A stretch of DNA of 64,000 nt from Pseudomonadota bacterium. GTDB lineage: Bacteria; Pseudomonadota; Gammaproteobacteria; Burkholderiales; Sulfuriferulaceae. This document shows positions 55,234 to 63,818 of the stretch, one piece after another (position 1 is the stretch's first letter; the number at the start of each line of letters is the position of its first letter). The notes under the pieces were generated by a model. The model had not been told where the DNA came from and searched no databases. It saw nothing but the letters and a program-made list of their open reading frames with translations. Made by a program: the position numbers and the translations under genes. Location: assembly GCA_021801025.1 (NCBI GenBank), contig JAJYYK010000003.1, positions 124,001 through 188,000 on the forward strand, read 5' to 3'.

Positions 55234-56357
55234 ACGGACACGCTACGCAGGCGTTGCTCCACTCGGTGCCGTAATGCAGACTCGGCGTGCAACTTCAATC
55301 CCTCGCATATTCCCTGTGTCATGGCTTGGGCACCGTCCCGAAATATTCCGTCAAGCATTGGCAAAATGAACATATCAAAACCATCGAGATAAATTGCAGC
55401 CTGATCTTCGGTGGGGTCAGCCGAAAAGCTCAAGCCGCTGTCCATCTCTCGTATGACCTTAATCATATCGATCACAGGAGCCGGACCAATCAAACGTACA
55501 GCATTGACTGACTGCCAGATTCTTGCGAGAGGAAGAACGACTTGGCTTCCCATTTCCTGGATTTGCTCACGCGTCAAATACTGCTGTAGAAAATCATTCA
55601 GGTCAGTTGGAACATCCAAATAAATCCAAGCGAACCGCCTGGTGAGGGCATAGCTCATTTGATAAAGCGATGCTTTGTCAATTGAGTTAATCGTCGCAAC
55701 GATACGCCATGCTGCACCGGGAGCGAATTCAATGTCTTTTCGTGCGCTGGGATTAGGTTTGGGGAGGATCTCAAAAAAATCGCTATCCCGCTGCTCGACT
55801 TGAACGCGGTATGGGAGCGTTGTTTTTTGCCCTGATAATACGGTGAACAAGGGGCCTATTACCTTGTCAATGTCACAGCGATTTAATTCATCAATGATCA
55901 ACGGACGGTCAAAATGACGGAGCAGTATTCCCGGGACAAACTCGATTCGACCATTGCCAATTGGTTGGTATCCGCCGATCACATCTTGAGATGTCCAGTC
56001 CGATGAACCGGTGATCAATGTATGCTTACTGGCTAAAGAGCGAGCGCAGTGCTGAGCCATAGTGGTTTTACCGGTGCCAGGAGGACCGTAAAACATCAGG
56101 TGCTGTTTTCCGCTCCGAATAGCAGAATTGATCTGGCGGTAGACTGTGGGATCTATGCCCAACAGGTCGGGCACAGCAGGAACTTCTCTTCCAATCACTA
56201 CCTGAACATCGACAACCGAGGACTCATCCTCATCACTGTTTTCGATGCCGGCTGGCTGATGTGCAGACGCTTTGGCATAGGTCTGAGAAATATCTGATGA
56301 GAGGCGCTCAATCTCTTCATCACTTAATCCATGGTATACGGGCACATTATTCAGCAT
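55230..56357 (-). CDS. McrB-like AAA+ NTPase
   Basis: The 375-residue product is nearly all motor: Walker A GPPGTGKTT (91-99), Walker B LIIDELNR (153-160), and INSID (223-227) followed by ALTRRF (237-242). These correspond to the McrB motifs with the MNTxD signature and the arginine finger, where McrB prefers GTP. The N-terminal ~60 residues are short and acidic, so no DNA-recognition domain is attached. ATG 56357 has GGAGG 6 nt upstream; an in-frame ATG at 56375 is less likely. It overlaps the end of the preceding gene. Confidence 0.88.
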   Translation of the reverse strand: MLNNVPVYHGLSDEEIERLSSDISQTYAKASAHQPAGIENSDEDESSVVDVQVVIGREVPAVPDLLGIDPTVYRQINSAIRSGKQHLMFYGPPGTGKTTMAQHCARSLASKHTLITGSSDWTSQDVIGGYQPIGNGRIEFVPGILLRHFDRPLIIDELNRCDIDKVIGPLFTVLSGQKTTLPYRVQVEQRDSDFFEILPKPNPSARKDIEFAPGAAWRIVATINSIDKASLYQMSYALTRRFAWIYLDVPTDLNDFLQQYLTREQIQEMGSQVVLPLARIWQSVNAVRLIGPAPVIDMIKVIREMDSGLSFSADPTEDQAAIYLDGFDMFILPMLDGIFRDGAQAMTQGICEGLKLHAESALRHRVEQRLRSVSV

Positions 56358-57861
56358 TCGCCGCCTCCGCTTCATCCAAAAACATAGGGCGAACGTGAAT
56401 CATGCGTGTCAATGCAATTGTGGCCTCCTGGTAGCTTAATTTCTTAGTTGCGTCTCCAGCGACGGTACTGAATTGGGCATCTTCGACGTTTAGCGTAATC
56501 AGTGCCGAAAAGACATAAGGCTGATCTTTTCCCATGTAAATGAGCAAGCCATTTTCCGGGTTGAAATCATCGAGCAACTGACCAGATGAACCCTTTGGAA
56601 GTGCTGGAAAAAAGCACAGCAAGAAAAGCCATTCCCACTCCTCATGAAACACAAATTGGTCGGCAGAAATTTTTATTGCCGGAACGATTCGTACCGTTAT
56701 TGCCCCGCTTTTTTGCTGTGCGTTATTTGAAAATGCAATGCGGCGATTGCCATGTAAGGGCACCCCATCTTTGTCTGCAATTCGTGCGACTGGTGAATCA
56801 CCGGTTATATCGAGGTGAACAATCCAACGCAGTGGTTTATTGGTAGCTTCGGCTGGGTCTTTCCAGAATCCAGTGGTTGTATCAATTTCCTTGTTGCAAC
56901 CCGCCAAGTTCGATTTCTTAGACCCGCACTGACGCAACTCCAAGCCATAAGGTTCGATAGAACGTTCGATTACTCCGGCAATCGTGCGTCGCGCTTGTTG
57001 CATGCTAACGGATGACCATTGTTCCTGAAGCGGGCTATTGTAGAAATCAAGTTTGTTTGTCCCGAACTCGGCTTCTAGCTTCCCACGGATGCTCGATATA
57101 GCTTTATCCATTTCGAGCAAACTAGGATTGGAGGATTTGGGAATACTGTCGGTGGCAAGTTTTGATTTGAAAGCGGCGAGGATGAGTCTGCGATGATCGT
57201 TACTAACGATCCGCTCAATCTGGTCAGGGAAAATGAAGTACAGTAGTGCATTGCGGATCGGTCGATGGGCCGCGTTCGGAATCGCATCCAGCCACTCAAC
57301 AAAGTCCCAAGGACTATTGTTGGAGATTAGGTCTGATCGTTGTCCATCCGTCAGTCCTTTCCAAGTACTCAAAGCCTGCAAGAAGAACCATAACTGATCG
57401 GGGCGCCGGGTCAGATATGCGACGCCAACCCCACCGACCCCAACAAGATGAGGGGAGTCAAGTAGTCGATCATTTGGAATGGGATCTTCCGACCACCCCC
57501 ATATATCACGAACTTGGGCGGCTTTAGTTTCAGGATTGTAACCAGATTTATGGGGGAAAAGCAGGTAGAACCAAAAAATCTCTGCGGCGAGTTTCTTCAC
57601 ACCCTTGGGTGCGGAAGCAATCTGTTCTTTCAGTTTGTCGAAGAAGTCTCTATTGCCTTCAATAGGGTTGCCTTCAAAAAGCCGGCGAAGCTCGTCGAAA
57701 TTCGATTTTGACCATATCGGTTCGTCAGAAAACACCGAGCCATCGCGCAAAAGGCAATTGGCACGCCACGCGTCTGCCGCCTCAAGTACAGCAGCCACCT
57801 CCATCTCGCCCGTGTATCTTGACATACCACCCCATTTTGTTATTTTTAAACCATATGGCAT
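56347..57861 (-). CDS. Stand-alone McrB N-terminal-type recognition protein
   Basis: A 504-residue protein without nucleotide-binding motifs. Its first half contains FPDQIERIVSNDHRRLILAA and similar blocks that I associate with the region preceding AAA+ domains in long McrB-type proteins. The middle (~290-400; RRTIAGVIERSIEPYGLELR, PLRWIVHLDITGDSPVARI) may be a second DNA- or base-reading domain. It is probably the target-recognition part of the restriction machine, separated from its motor. The start is uncertain: ATG 57861, or ATG 57825 (MSRYTGEMEV) with GGGGTGG close by. It is the first gene of the three-gene operon. Confidence 0.6.
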   Translation of the reverse strand: MPYGLKITKWGGMSRYTGEMEVAAVLEAADAWRANCLLRDGSVFSDEPIWSKSNFDELRRLFEGNPIEGNRDFFDKLKEQIASAPKGVKKLAAEIFWFYLLFPHKSGYNPETKAAQVRDIWGWSEDPIPNDRLLDSPHLVGVGGVGVAYLTRRPDQLWFFLQALSTWKGLTDGQRSDLISNNSPWDFVEWLDAIPNAAHRPIRNALLYFIFPDQIERIVSNDHRRLILAAFKSKLATDSIPKSSNPSLLEMDKAISSIRGKLEAEFGTNKLDFYNSPLQEQWSSVSMQQARRTIAGVIERSIEPYGLELRQCGSKKSNLAGCNKEIDTTTGFWKDPAEATNKPLRWIVHLDITGDSPVARIADKDGVPLHGNRRIAFSNNAQQKSGAITVRIVPAIKISADQFVFHEEWEWLFLLCFFPALPKGSSGQLLDDFNPENGLLIYMGKDQPYVFSALITLNVEDAQFSTVAGDATKKLSYQEATIALTRMIHVRPMFLDEAEAANAE

Positions 57862-57961
57862 TCTATCAGTGAAGTGCGGGTTATTCCAGAAGCAAGGCTG
57901 CTTCAGCCTCGTCCCATGGTTCGATGGTTAGATCAGGGCAGTAACGCTGCATGATGAGATC

Positions 57962-58483
57962 TCAATCAGCGGTCTTACCAAAGGCTCCGACCTGCTCCCG
58001 ATACCACCGCTGAAACTCCACCACCATCAGCGTCGTCTGCGCCGCATCCTCGGCTAATTGGTTGCAGGTGGCAGCGGCGTCTTGCTGTCCGGCAGCAGAT
58101 ACAGCGTCGGCGGGGGCTGCATCAGTTCCGGCGGTAACGACGGGAACTTCGGGCACTGGGCCGGAATTGGTTGTGGCATGGTGGCGCACGCGCCGAGGAA
58201 CACGGGCAAGCAGAAGGTGGCGATCAGCGACAATCTTGGCTTTCTCGGTTTCAAATTCATTCGAAATCTCCTGATCGATGGTGGATTGATGGGTGGTGAC
58301 GGCGGCGACTTGTGCGGCCTGCTTGGCTACAACCTGGGCTTGCCTGGCCTTTTCGGCATCCCATCGGGTCGTGACGCGCTGCTCGCCACACCGGTAGCCG
58401 CTCACGAACACCGCCAGCACGAGGGAAGCCACGCCGATCAGCCGCCACGGCAACAGCTTCAGAATGTCGACGATCGGCAACAT
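57962..58483 (-). CDS. Rz: Phage i-spanin (Rz)
   Basis: Inner-membrane spanin subunit for the last step of lysis. The 173-residue product has one N-terminal membrane span (LIGVASLVLAVFVSGYRCG), a long coiled-coil-forming middle and a soluble end, as in Rz. ATG 58483 overlaps the stop of the holin-candidate gene; a GTG one codon upstream is also possible. An Rz1 gene is embedded in another frame. Confidence 0.8.
   Translation of the reverse strand: MLPIVDILKLLPWRLIGVASLVLAVFVSGYRCGEQRVTTRWDAEKARQAQVVAKQAAQVAAVTTHQSTIDQEISNEFETEKAKIVADRHLLLARVPRRVRHHATTNSGPVPEVPVVTAGTDAAPADAVSAAGQQDAAATCNQLAEDAAQTTLMVVEFQRWYREQVGAFGKTAD
58054..58260 (-). CDS. Rz1: Phage o-spanin lipoprotein (Rz1), embedded in Rz
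   Basis: The 68-residue product lies entirely within the Rz gene in a different frame. It has a lipoprotein signal with lipobox FLGAC, then a very proline-rich mature part (MPQPIPAQCPKFPSLPPELM), the hallmark of Rz1. It pairs with Rz to fuse inner and outer membranes at lysis. Confidence 0.85.
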   Translation of the reverse strand: MNLKPRKPRLSLIATFCLPVFLGACATMPQPIPAQCPKFPSLPPELMQPPPTLYLLPDSKTPLPPATN

Positions 58484-58719
58484 CACGCACCTCCGCCCGG
58501 CTCGGTCTTGGCCTTGAATCCAAGTGCAGCACCCCCAGCGGCAAGGGTCGCACCCAGTCCAATACCGAAACCCTGCATGTCAAAAGGATGGCCTTGCCCC
58601 ACCACGCTGTAGATGGCGAGCCCCAGGAACACCATCACCCCCTGAGCCCAGAGCACGCGCCCGATGTCGAAGCTCTCGCCGTCGGAGGTGGTGAAGCAGT
58701 CTTTCAGCAACTTCATCAT
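58483..58719 (-). CDS. Candidate holin / small phage membrane protein
   Basis: A 78-residue protein with two apolar stretches (VLWAQGVMVFLGLAIYSVV and GFGIGLGATLAAGGAALGF), between endolysin and Rz, where holins usually lie. ATG 58719 overlaps the endolysin stop. It starts with MMKLLKDCFTTSDGESFDIG, a form I have seen in prophage lysis cassettes. Permeabilising activity is inferred from place and shape only. Confidence 0.6.
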   Translation of the reverse strand: MMKLLKDCFTTSDGESFDIGRVLWAQGVMVFLGLAIYSVVGQGHPFDMQGFGIGLGATLAAGGAALGFKAKTEPGGGA

Positions 58720-59165
58720 GCTGGCGTCCCTGCGTTGAATTCCGCATCTTCCGCCAGCCGCCGGTGCAGGAGTCCGGCCAGAACCCGCCCCGCATCCCGG
58801 TCCCACAGCGGAAACTGCAGGGCGGCGGCCGCGAGATTCCCTGCATTGATGTCTTTCAGCATCGTCGAGCGGGCGAAGGCGCCCACCCCGAGGTTGAAGA
58901 CGAAATCCACCAGGGCATCGAACTCGGATTGCTTCAAGGGGATGCTCACCAGATGATTCACGGCATCGGTGGCGCTCCGGGTATCCTCGATCAGCCAGGC
59001 TTGGGCCTGGTCCTGCGTGCAGGTCATGCCCTCGTGAACACCGTAGGTGTGGCCATAGCCGATCGTCCACACGCCGCCGGTGTCGGGATAGGCGGTGAGC
59101 CGGCAACCTTCGAATCGTTCGGTGAGGGTCAGGCCCGCCTTGCTGTAGGTCATGAGTGAGTTCAT
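58716..59165 (-). CDS. Phage endolysin, T4-type lysozyme (glycoside hydrolase family 24)
   Basis: The 149-residue muramidase shows the catalytic region ERFEGCRLTAYPDTGG and VWTIGYGHT (Glu-Asp-Thr triad) and VDFVFNLGVGAFARSTML. No signal peptide, so it needs a holin. GGAGGAT precedes ATG 59165, which overlaps the stop of the PLD-like gene (ATGA). Confidence 0.92.
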   Translation of the reverse strand: MNSLMTYSKAGLTLTERFEGCRLTAYPDTGGVWTIGYGHTYGVHEGMTCTQDQAQAWLIEDTRSATDAVNHLVSIPLKQSEFDALVDFVFNLGVGAFARSTMLKDINAGNLAAAALQFPLWDRDAGRVLAGLLHRRLAEDAEFNAGTPA

Positions 59166-59728
59166 TTTTCATCCTCCACGATGGATTTTTGGTACTGCGG
59201 TTCGTTGGCTCTCACCCAATCCCACAGTCGGTCGAAGGCCTGCTCGTAATAGCGGGCAAGTCCCTCGGATTCGGTGAAACAGAGGTCATTCAACTGCTGG
59301 CTGGCGCTCACCGAGTAATTCCATGAGCCATCCTCGACCATAGCCTTGCCGTCCGGCGTGCGGATTACCGTGGCTTTGAGATGCACGATCTGGTGGTGTA
59401 TGGGCGAAGTGCCGATGAGGAAGTGCTCCCCGTCGACCAGTCCCGCAGCCATGAGCCGCTCGATCTGCGGCGCCTCGGCGCGTCCTGCTGCCTGGGTGTG
59501 GTCGAAGATCACCCGCACGTCGCACCCTGCCGTGTGCGCCGCGATCACTGCATCGAAGAAGGGTTGCAGGGTGCAGCCGTAGATCATGGTACGAAGCTTG
59601 GCGCCGGACTGCGCTGAACTTATAAGATACGCCTCGAAGGCTGCAAGCCCGTCGGCATACGGCGTGATGAGTCGGGTCTGCTCGGCGGTTTCATGCAGGA
59701 TGCCGAGAGAGGAGAGGATGGCATTCAT
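59162..59728 (-). CDS. Phospholipase D-like (HKD) protein in the lysis cassette
   Basis: A 188-residue protein with one HKD-type motif: HLKATVIRTPDGKAMVEDGS followed by WNYSVSASQQLND, as in small Nuc/Zuc-type PLD enzymes that work as dimers and act on phosphodiesters (DNA, RNA or lipids). Earlier parts (VRVIFDHTQAAGR) fit the fold. No signal peptide. ATG 59728 overlaps the preceding gene's stop (ATGA). Its position among lysis genes is unusual; a role in DNA degradation, exclusion or membrane damage is guesswork. Confidence 0.75.
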   Translation of the reverse strand: MNAILSSLGILHETAEQTRLITPYADGLAAFEAYLISSAQSGAKLRTMIYGCTLQPFFDAVIAAHTAGCDVRVIFDHTQAAGRAEAPQIERLMAAGLVDGEHFLIGTSPIHHQIVHLKATVIRTPDGKAMVEDGSWNYSVSASQQLNDLCFTESEGLARYYEQAFDRLWDWVRANEPQYQKSIVEDEK

Positions 59729-59973
59729 TTGATCACCCCGTGTCCATGAATGACCGCCCAGATCACGGCGATACCGCTGCCGACCGCCGACAGCCACATG
59801 ACGGCACGCGCCCCGAACTTGGCGGCGAGGAAGGTCTGTTTCATCTCGTTCATCTCCTCCGAGTGTTTCTGGTGGAAGGTTTCGATGTAGTGGGCGAGCA
59901 GCCGGAATTCCGGCGACTCGATCTTGTCGATTTCGGCGCGCAGGGTTTCCAGTGTTTGCTGGGTTTCGGTCAT
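59725..59973 (-). CDS. Small phage membrane protein
   Basis: An 82-residue protein: hydrophilic helix (TLETLRAEIDKIESPEF), then a C-terminal membrane span (ARAVMWLSAVGSGIAVIWAV). GAGGAGA lies 7 nt before ATG 59973, which is preferred to an ATG two codons earlier. It could be a holin, antiholin or other lysis accessory. First gene after a strong terminator, so lysis genes may have their own promoter or depend on antitermination. Confidence 0.6.
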   Translation of the reverse strand: MTETQQTLETLRAEIDKIESPEFRLLAHYIETFHQKHSEEMNEMKQTFLAAKFGARAVMWLSAVGSGIAVIWAVIHGHGVIK

Positions 59974-59995
59974 GGTCATTTCTCCTCGTTGACGT

Positions 59996-60017
59996 AAAAA
60001 AACCGCCCGAAGGCGGT
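59996..60017 (-). terminator. Rho-independent terminator between tail and lysis genes
   Basis: Read on the minus strand: stem ACCGCC / GGCGGT closed by a TTCG tetraloop, followed by a T run. It sits between the tail fibre-like gene and the lysis cassette. Confidence 0.88.
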
Positions 60018-60043
60018 CGATGGGGGTGCTGCGGTAAGACTTG

Positions 60044-61141
60044 TCAATAATTCGCACGAATCACGTACCCTTCCAGGGTGATCAGTTCGTTGGCGACCGC
60101 CGCCTGCGCCCGCAGCGTGAGCGTCTGGTTCTGCGAGAAATCCACCGCAATTCCCCCGGAAATGTAGGTATTGTTGAGTGAGTACATCTGGCCGTTGATC
60201 GTCCCTCGGTTGAGGAGCCACCAGTGGTAAGGCTGCGGACCGGTCGTGAATGGCTGTGAATCGATGCGGATCGTGCCGACATACCAGGATGTGGTCTTGC
60301 TGTTGGCGGATGCGGTGCCATCGAAAAACGTATGGCACTCGAGCGATCCATCGATGGACAGGGACCCGGCCGGAATCGGGATGCTCGCCATCACGACGTC
60401 GGTGGTCACTGGCGTCACTGTTGGTGTTCCGAGCCCGGTGGCATAGGGAAGCTGGATGGTAAACGCCGTGGTGCTGTCGACCGACAAGACCTTGTAGAAG
60501 CCGGAGACGCCGGTGCCGCCCGACCAGGAGAGATACACGCTGGCGCCGACGGTCGGCGTGGCAGTCAATCCGTGTGCCCCGGAACTCGACACCTGCACAT
60601 TGCCGGCGTTCGATGCGTAGGAAGCACTCGTGAAGGTCGATGCCACCGCAACGAACGAAAGCGGCACAGCACTTTGCGCGATGATTTTCGTGGCATTTCC
60701 GCTGTTTGGCTGCAGGTTCCCAACAATGCGCTCGTCCATGATCATGGTGTTGGTGATCGCGGTGGAGGTAGTCTGCAACAGCACCTGAGCGAGCGGGTAG
60801 TAGCCGGATGGTATCGCAGGCGGTGATGGGGAGGCGGATTCTGTTCCGGTGACCGTCAGGATTGCGCCATTCGCGGGATTGATCACGATCCGGTCGATAC
60901 GCGGATTCGACACCGGTGCTGTCACCGTGCCGGTCGACTGCGCGGCAACCGGAGTGAGCACACCACCACCGAACACTGTGCCGACATCGACCGCCACCGT
61001 CATGTTGGGTGTCGCCTGCGCGTGTGGCGCGAAGGGCGCTGCGAGTTTGGCCATGACGGAGACATCCCCATCGATGGCCGCCTTATAACTCGTGGCGTCC
61101 TGTGTCGTGAAATCGGTTTGCAGGAAGGTTGCAACGGTCAT
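60044..61141 (-). CDS. Phage tail fibre / receptor-binding-like protein
   Basis: A 365-residue Ser/Thr/Ala/Gly-rich protein (MTVATFLQTDFTTQDATSYK start; YYPLAQVLLQTTSTAITNTM and DERIVGNL in the middle) with a beta-rich C-terminus (WWLLNRGTINGQMYSLNNTY). It follows the tail tip gene by 10 bp. GAGGA precedes ATG 61141. Probably part of the host-recognition tip. Confidence 0.7.
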   Translation of the reverse strand: MTVATFLQTDFTTQDATSYKAAIDGDVSVMAKLAAPFAPHAQATPNMTVAVDVGTVFGGGVLTPVAAQSTGTVTAPVSNPRIDRIVINPANGAILTVTGTESASPSPPAIPSGYYPLAQVLLQTTSTAITNTMIMDERIVGNLQPNSGNATKIIAQSAVPLSFVAVASTFTSASYASNAGNVQVSSSGAHGLTATPTVGASVYLSWSGGTGVSGFYKVLSVDSTTAFTIQLPYATGLGTPTVTPVTTDVVMASIPIPAGSLSIDGSLECHTFFDGTASANSKTTSWYVGTIRIDSQPFTTGPQPYHWWLLNRGTINGQMYSLNNTYISGGIAVDFSQNQTLTLRAQAAVANELITLEGYVIRANY

Positions 61142-61151
61142 GGATTTTTCC

Positions 61152-63818
61152 TCACATGTCGAGAGTGACGTTGAATTCGGCCAGGCACGGCGTACCGATC
61201 GATGTGTCAATGATGGTTTTTACCTTGATGAATCTTGCTGTCACGGTGCCGTTGCTCCACTGGCTGTAACCTGTGTATGTCACACCATCGAGACTCGTGT
61301 TGATCCAGAGTTGCGGCTGCGACACGCCGCCTGGGATCGGCAGCGTGCCGGCAAACGCGGCCCAGGCACGCACGGTCTTGACTGATCCCAGATCGAGAGT
61401 TTGTCCAGACTCGAACGCGCAGATGGGGAATGGGTTGGAAACTTGCGCATCGAAGGTGTCCCAAACATCGTCGACCGTCGGATTTTGCCCTTGCGGGATG
61501 ATCTTGCCCGTCCAATGCTCGACCACGCCACTTAAGGTGCCACGCCACTCTGGCGCGCAGTCGAGTGCTATCTGCACGGTCTGGGTGTTGGTGACGGTAA
61601 AATCCAGGACCGCTGGTGTCGAGTAATTTCCTCCTGAATCCTGCGCCGCCAGCAGGAAGACCCATGAACCAGGCACCACCTGCGATGACGCATAGGATAT
61701 CTGAGTGATGGAGGTTGCAATCAGCATACCGTCGTCCCATTCGGCGGCATTGCCCTGCGGCACGTAGCGCAACTCATACCGAGCGCCTGTCATGCTGGAT
61801 CCGATCCAGCTAAAGTTCACCGTCATACCACTTTGCGCGATGGTAAGACCAGATGGTGCGGGCGGTACGCTCAATTGCCCGCCGACGGTAAACGTCACCG
61901 CCGGTACCTGGGCGATGTCCTGAACGGCGACAGCCCCCGCATTGAACGCCACGAACTTGAAATACAGCGTTTTGCCCTGCAATGCCGGGTCATACGGATA
62001 GCGAAACAGCGTTTTGTCACACAGGATGAAGCGTGAACCAATGGGGAGCGTGCTCTGGTCTGCGCTGTAGTACAGCCCGCGCAGCAAGGTATCGAGCGTG
62101 TATTGCGAGGTCGCTGTGAGCGTGGCATCCCGCCAGGCGATGAATTCATTACCCACCAGACTGAGCGTGCCATAAGTCAGCAAGGTGGCTTGATTGACGC
62201 TGGCAAGTGTGCCATTGCTGGCTCGCAGATCGACACTGAGCGTATTGCCGGTATCGAGCACACCCGGTGCAGCAGATGGCGCTTCCCCCAGATTTGTCGT
62301 GATGACACCACTTGTTGTGCTGCCATAAATGACGCCGATCGACTGGTATGTCACATCGTCATAGCTGAGATAAATCTGCGTCCCGGCATAAACCGGATCA
62401 AGATTGCTTACCGCCATCCAGATTTCGTTGCCACTTGCTGTGGCGGCAGGCGGCGCCAGAAATAGCACGGCCGACGACATGATCGTGGGTGCCGTGCCCA
62501 GATTCGGGATGTAACCGGATCCGGACTGCACAGCGGAACTGACCGCACCACCATAAAACGCGGCGTTGTATTCTTCGGCAGTGATGGTCAGTAGCCCCCC
62601 GGCATCTTCCTCGATGGTCGTGATCAGAACTGGCGTCTGGTTCAGGCCAAGCATCGAATCCGTGATTGTCACCACGTCCATCGGTTCTAGCAGGCAGAAC
62701 TGCTGTGAGAGTTTGAACTGAAAGGTATTAAGGATATACAGTTCGCGCATCAGGATGTTTTGCGCGACCTGCTGCGCGAGTGCCGGCAGACAGATCGCGT
62801 GCAATGTCACCGTGGGTTTTGATCGCACGCCGTAAGTCTCGATGGCCGACTGGTCTGTCACGCGCGCGGGTGTTGGCGTATATTCGTTGGCTCGATCAAG
62901 ATATTCGACCGACACGTCGTTGTAAGCATCGGATCTGCGTTTGCGCGTGACGATGACGGGGTCTTCCGTTCCTGTCACGATGAAATCGTCATCGGTAAGG
63001 TTATAAACGGGTGGCGCTACCATGCCATACGGCATGATTTTTAGCATGCCCTCAGACCAAAATCCGACTGCATTTGCTATCGTCAACCAGTCAGTGATCC
63101 AGTCGTGTGCCGCGCGCTGTGTGTCCACCACGGGGCTGATATAGATGCCGTTATTGGCACACCAGGATCCCAAAGCGGCAGGTCTGACCAAAAACGTGGT
63201 CGGATACCAGGCGTTTGGATAGACTGCCAGCACGCCGTAATGCTGGTTATTCAAAAAATCGTTGATGACATCCGCCGGATTGGCATCTGATCCATTGCCT
63301 GGTATCGCACCTTCGACCTCAAACAGGTGGTTGCCCAACGACCCGTTGCTGCCCAGATCGTAATTGGCGAACGCGGCATACGCGCTGCCGGAATATCCCA
63401 GTGCCTCGGTCGGATGCGCCGAGGTGAGGTATCCCCACGGTGCCTGCGGATAGGTGCCGTTGAAGATGGTGAATCCTACCGCCGCCGGATTGGCGTAGGT
63501 CACATTGTTGCGCCAGATGCGCAATACACCGGGTAGCGACCCCTCGGCCAGCATGAAACAGACCGTGGCCGAATAGGTGTAGGTGGTGTTCGTGACCGAG
63601 CCGCCTCCGCCGCCACCCTTACCGCCCGTGCTTTGAGACGTCGTGTGCGCAATGGTTTTCCAGTCGGTGTAATACATGAGGGTGGGTGACACGCGCCCGG
63701 TGCCGTAAACAATTGGCACTGGCTGACTGTACCCGGACTGCTGTATTTGCAGACCGGCCAGGGTGGGCGTTTGCCACGCCGAAGGCTTGGGGCTGCTGCT
63801 ACCGAATAATCCACTCAT
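61152..63818 (-). CDS. Phage tail tip / host specificity protein (gpJ/GTA-like)
   Basis: An 888-residue protein of the siphophage tail hub. The N-terminal part has GLQIQQSGYSQPVPIVYGTG and a Gly run (GKGGGGGG). A Phage-tail_3-like middle follows (residues ~250-430, LNTFQFKLSQQFCLLEPMDV), then a fibronectin-III-like segment near 660-750 (PPAPSGLTIAQSGMTVNFSW) and a carbohydrate-binding-like C-terminus. ATG 63818 overlaps the stop of the NlpC/P60 gene (ATGA), so the upstream in-frame ATG at 63830 is rejected. Confidence 0.85.
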   Translation of the reverse strand: MSGLFGSSSPKPSAWQTPTLAGLQIQQSGYSQPVPIVYGTGRVSPTLMYYTDWKTIAHTTSQSTGGKGGGGGGSVTNTTYTYSATVCFMLAEGSLPGVLRIWRNNVTYANPAAVGFTIFNGTYPQAPWGYLTSAHPTEALGYSGSAYAAFANYDLGSNGSLGNHLFEVEGAIPGNGSDANPADVINDFLNNQHYGVLAVYPNAWYPTTFLVRPAALGSWCANNGIYISPVVDTQRAAHDWITDWLTIANAVGFWSEGMLKIMPYGMVAPPVYNLTDDDFIVTGTEDPVIVTRKRRSDAYNDVSVEYLDRANEYTPTPARVTDQSAIETYGVRSKPTVTLHAICLPALAQQVAQNILMRELYILNTFQFKLSQQFCLLEPMDVVTITDSMLGLNQTPVLITTIEEDAGGLLTITAEEYNAAFYGGAVSSAVQSGSGYIPNLGTAPTIMSSAVLFLAPPAATASGNEIWMAVSNLDPVYAGTQIYLSYDDVTYQSIGVIYGSTTSGVITTNLGEAPSAAPGVLDTGNTLSVDLRASNGTLASVNQATLLTYGTLSLVGNEFIAWRDATLTATSQYTLDTLLRGLYYSADQSTLPIGSRFILCDKTLFRYPYDPALQGKTLYFKFVAFNAGAVAVQDIAQVPAVTFTVGGQLSVPPAPSGLTIAQSGMTVNFSWIGSSMTGARYELRYVPQGNAAEWDDGMLIATSITQISYASSQVVPGSWVFLLAAQDSGGNYSTPAVLDFTVTNTQTVQIALDCAPEWRGTLSGVVEHWTGKIIPQGQNPTVDDVWDTFDAQVSNPFPICAFESGQTLDLGSVKTVRAWAAFAGTLPIPGGVSQPQLWINTSLDGVTYTGYSQWSNGTVTARFIKVKTIIDTSIGTPCLAEFNVTLDM

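Noticed and set aside
58483-59172. 229-codon frame across endolysin and holin candidate
   Set aside because: Only its last 78 codons, from 58719, are supported by start-stop overlap and membrane pattern; the first part is antisense-free shadow of the endolysin.
60332-60826. Plus-strand frames inside the phage tail genes
   Set aside because: GC-rich shadow frames opposite a continuous minus-strand tail operon with overlapping starts and stops.
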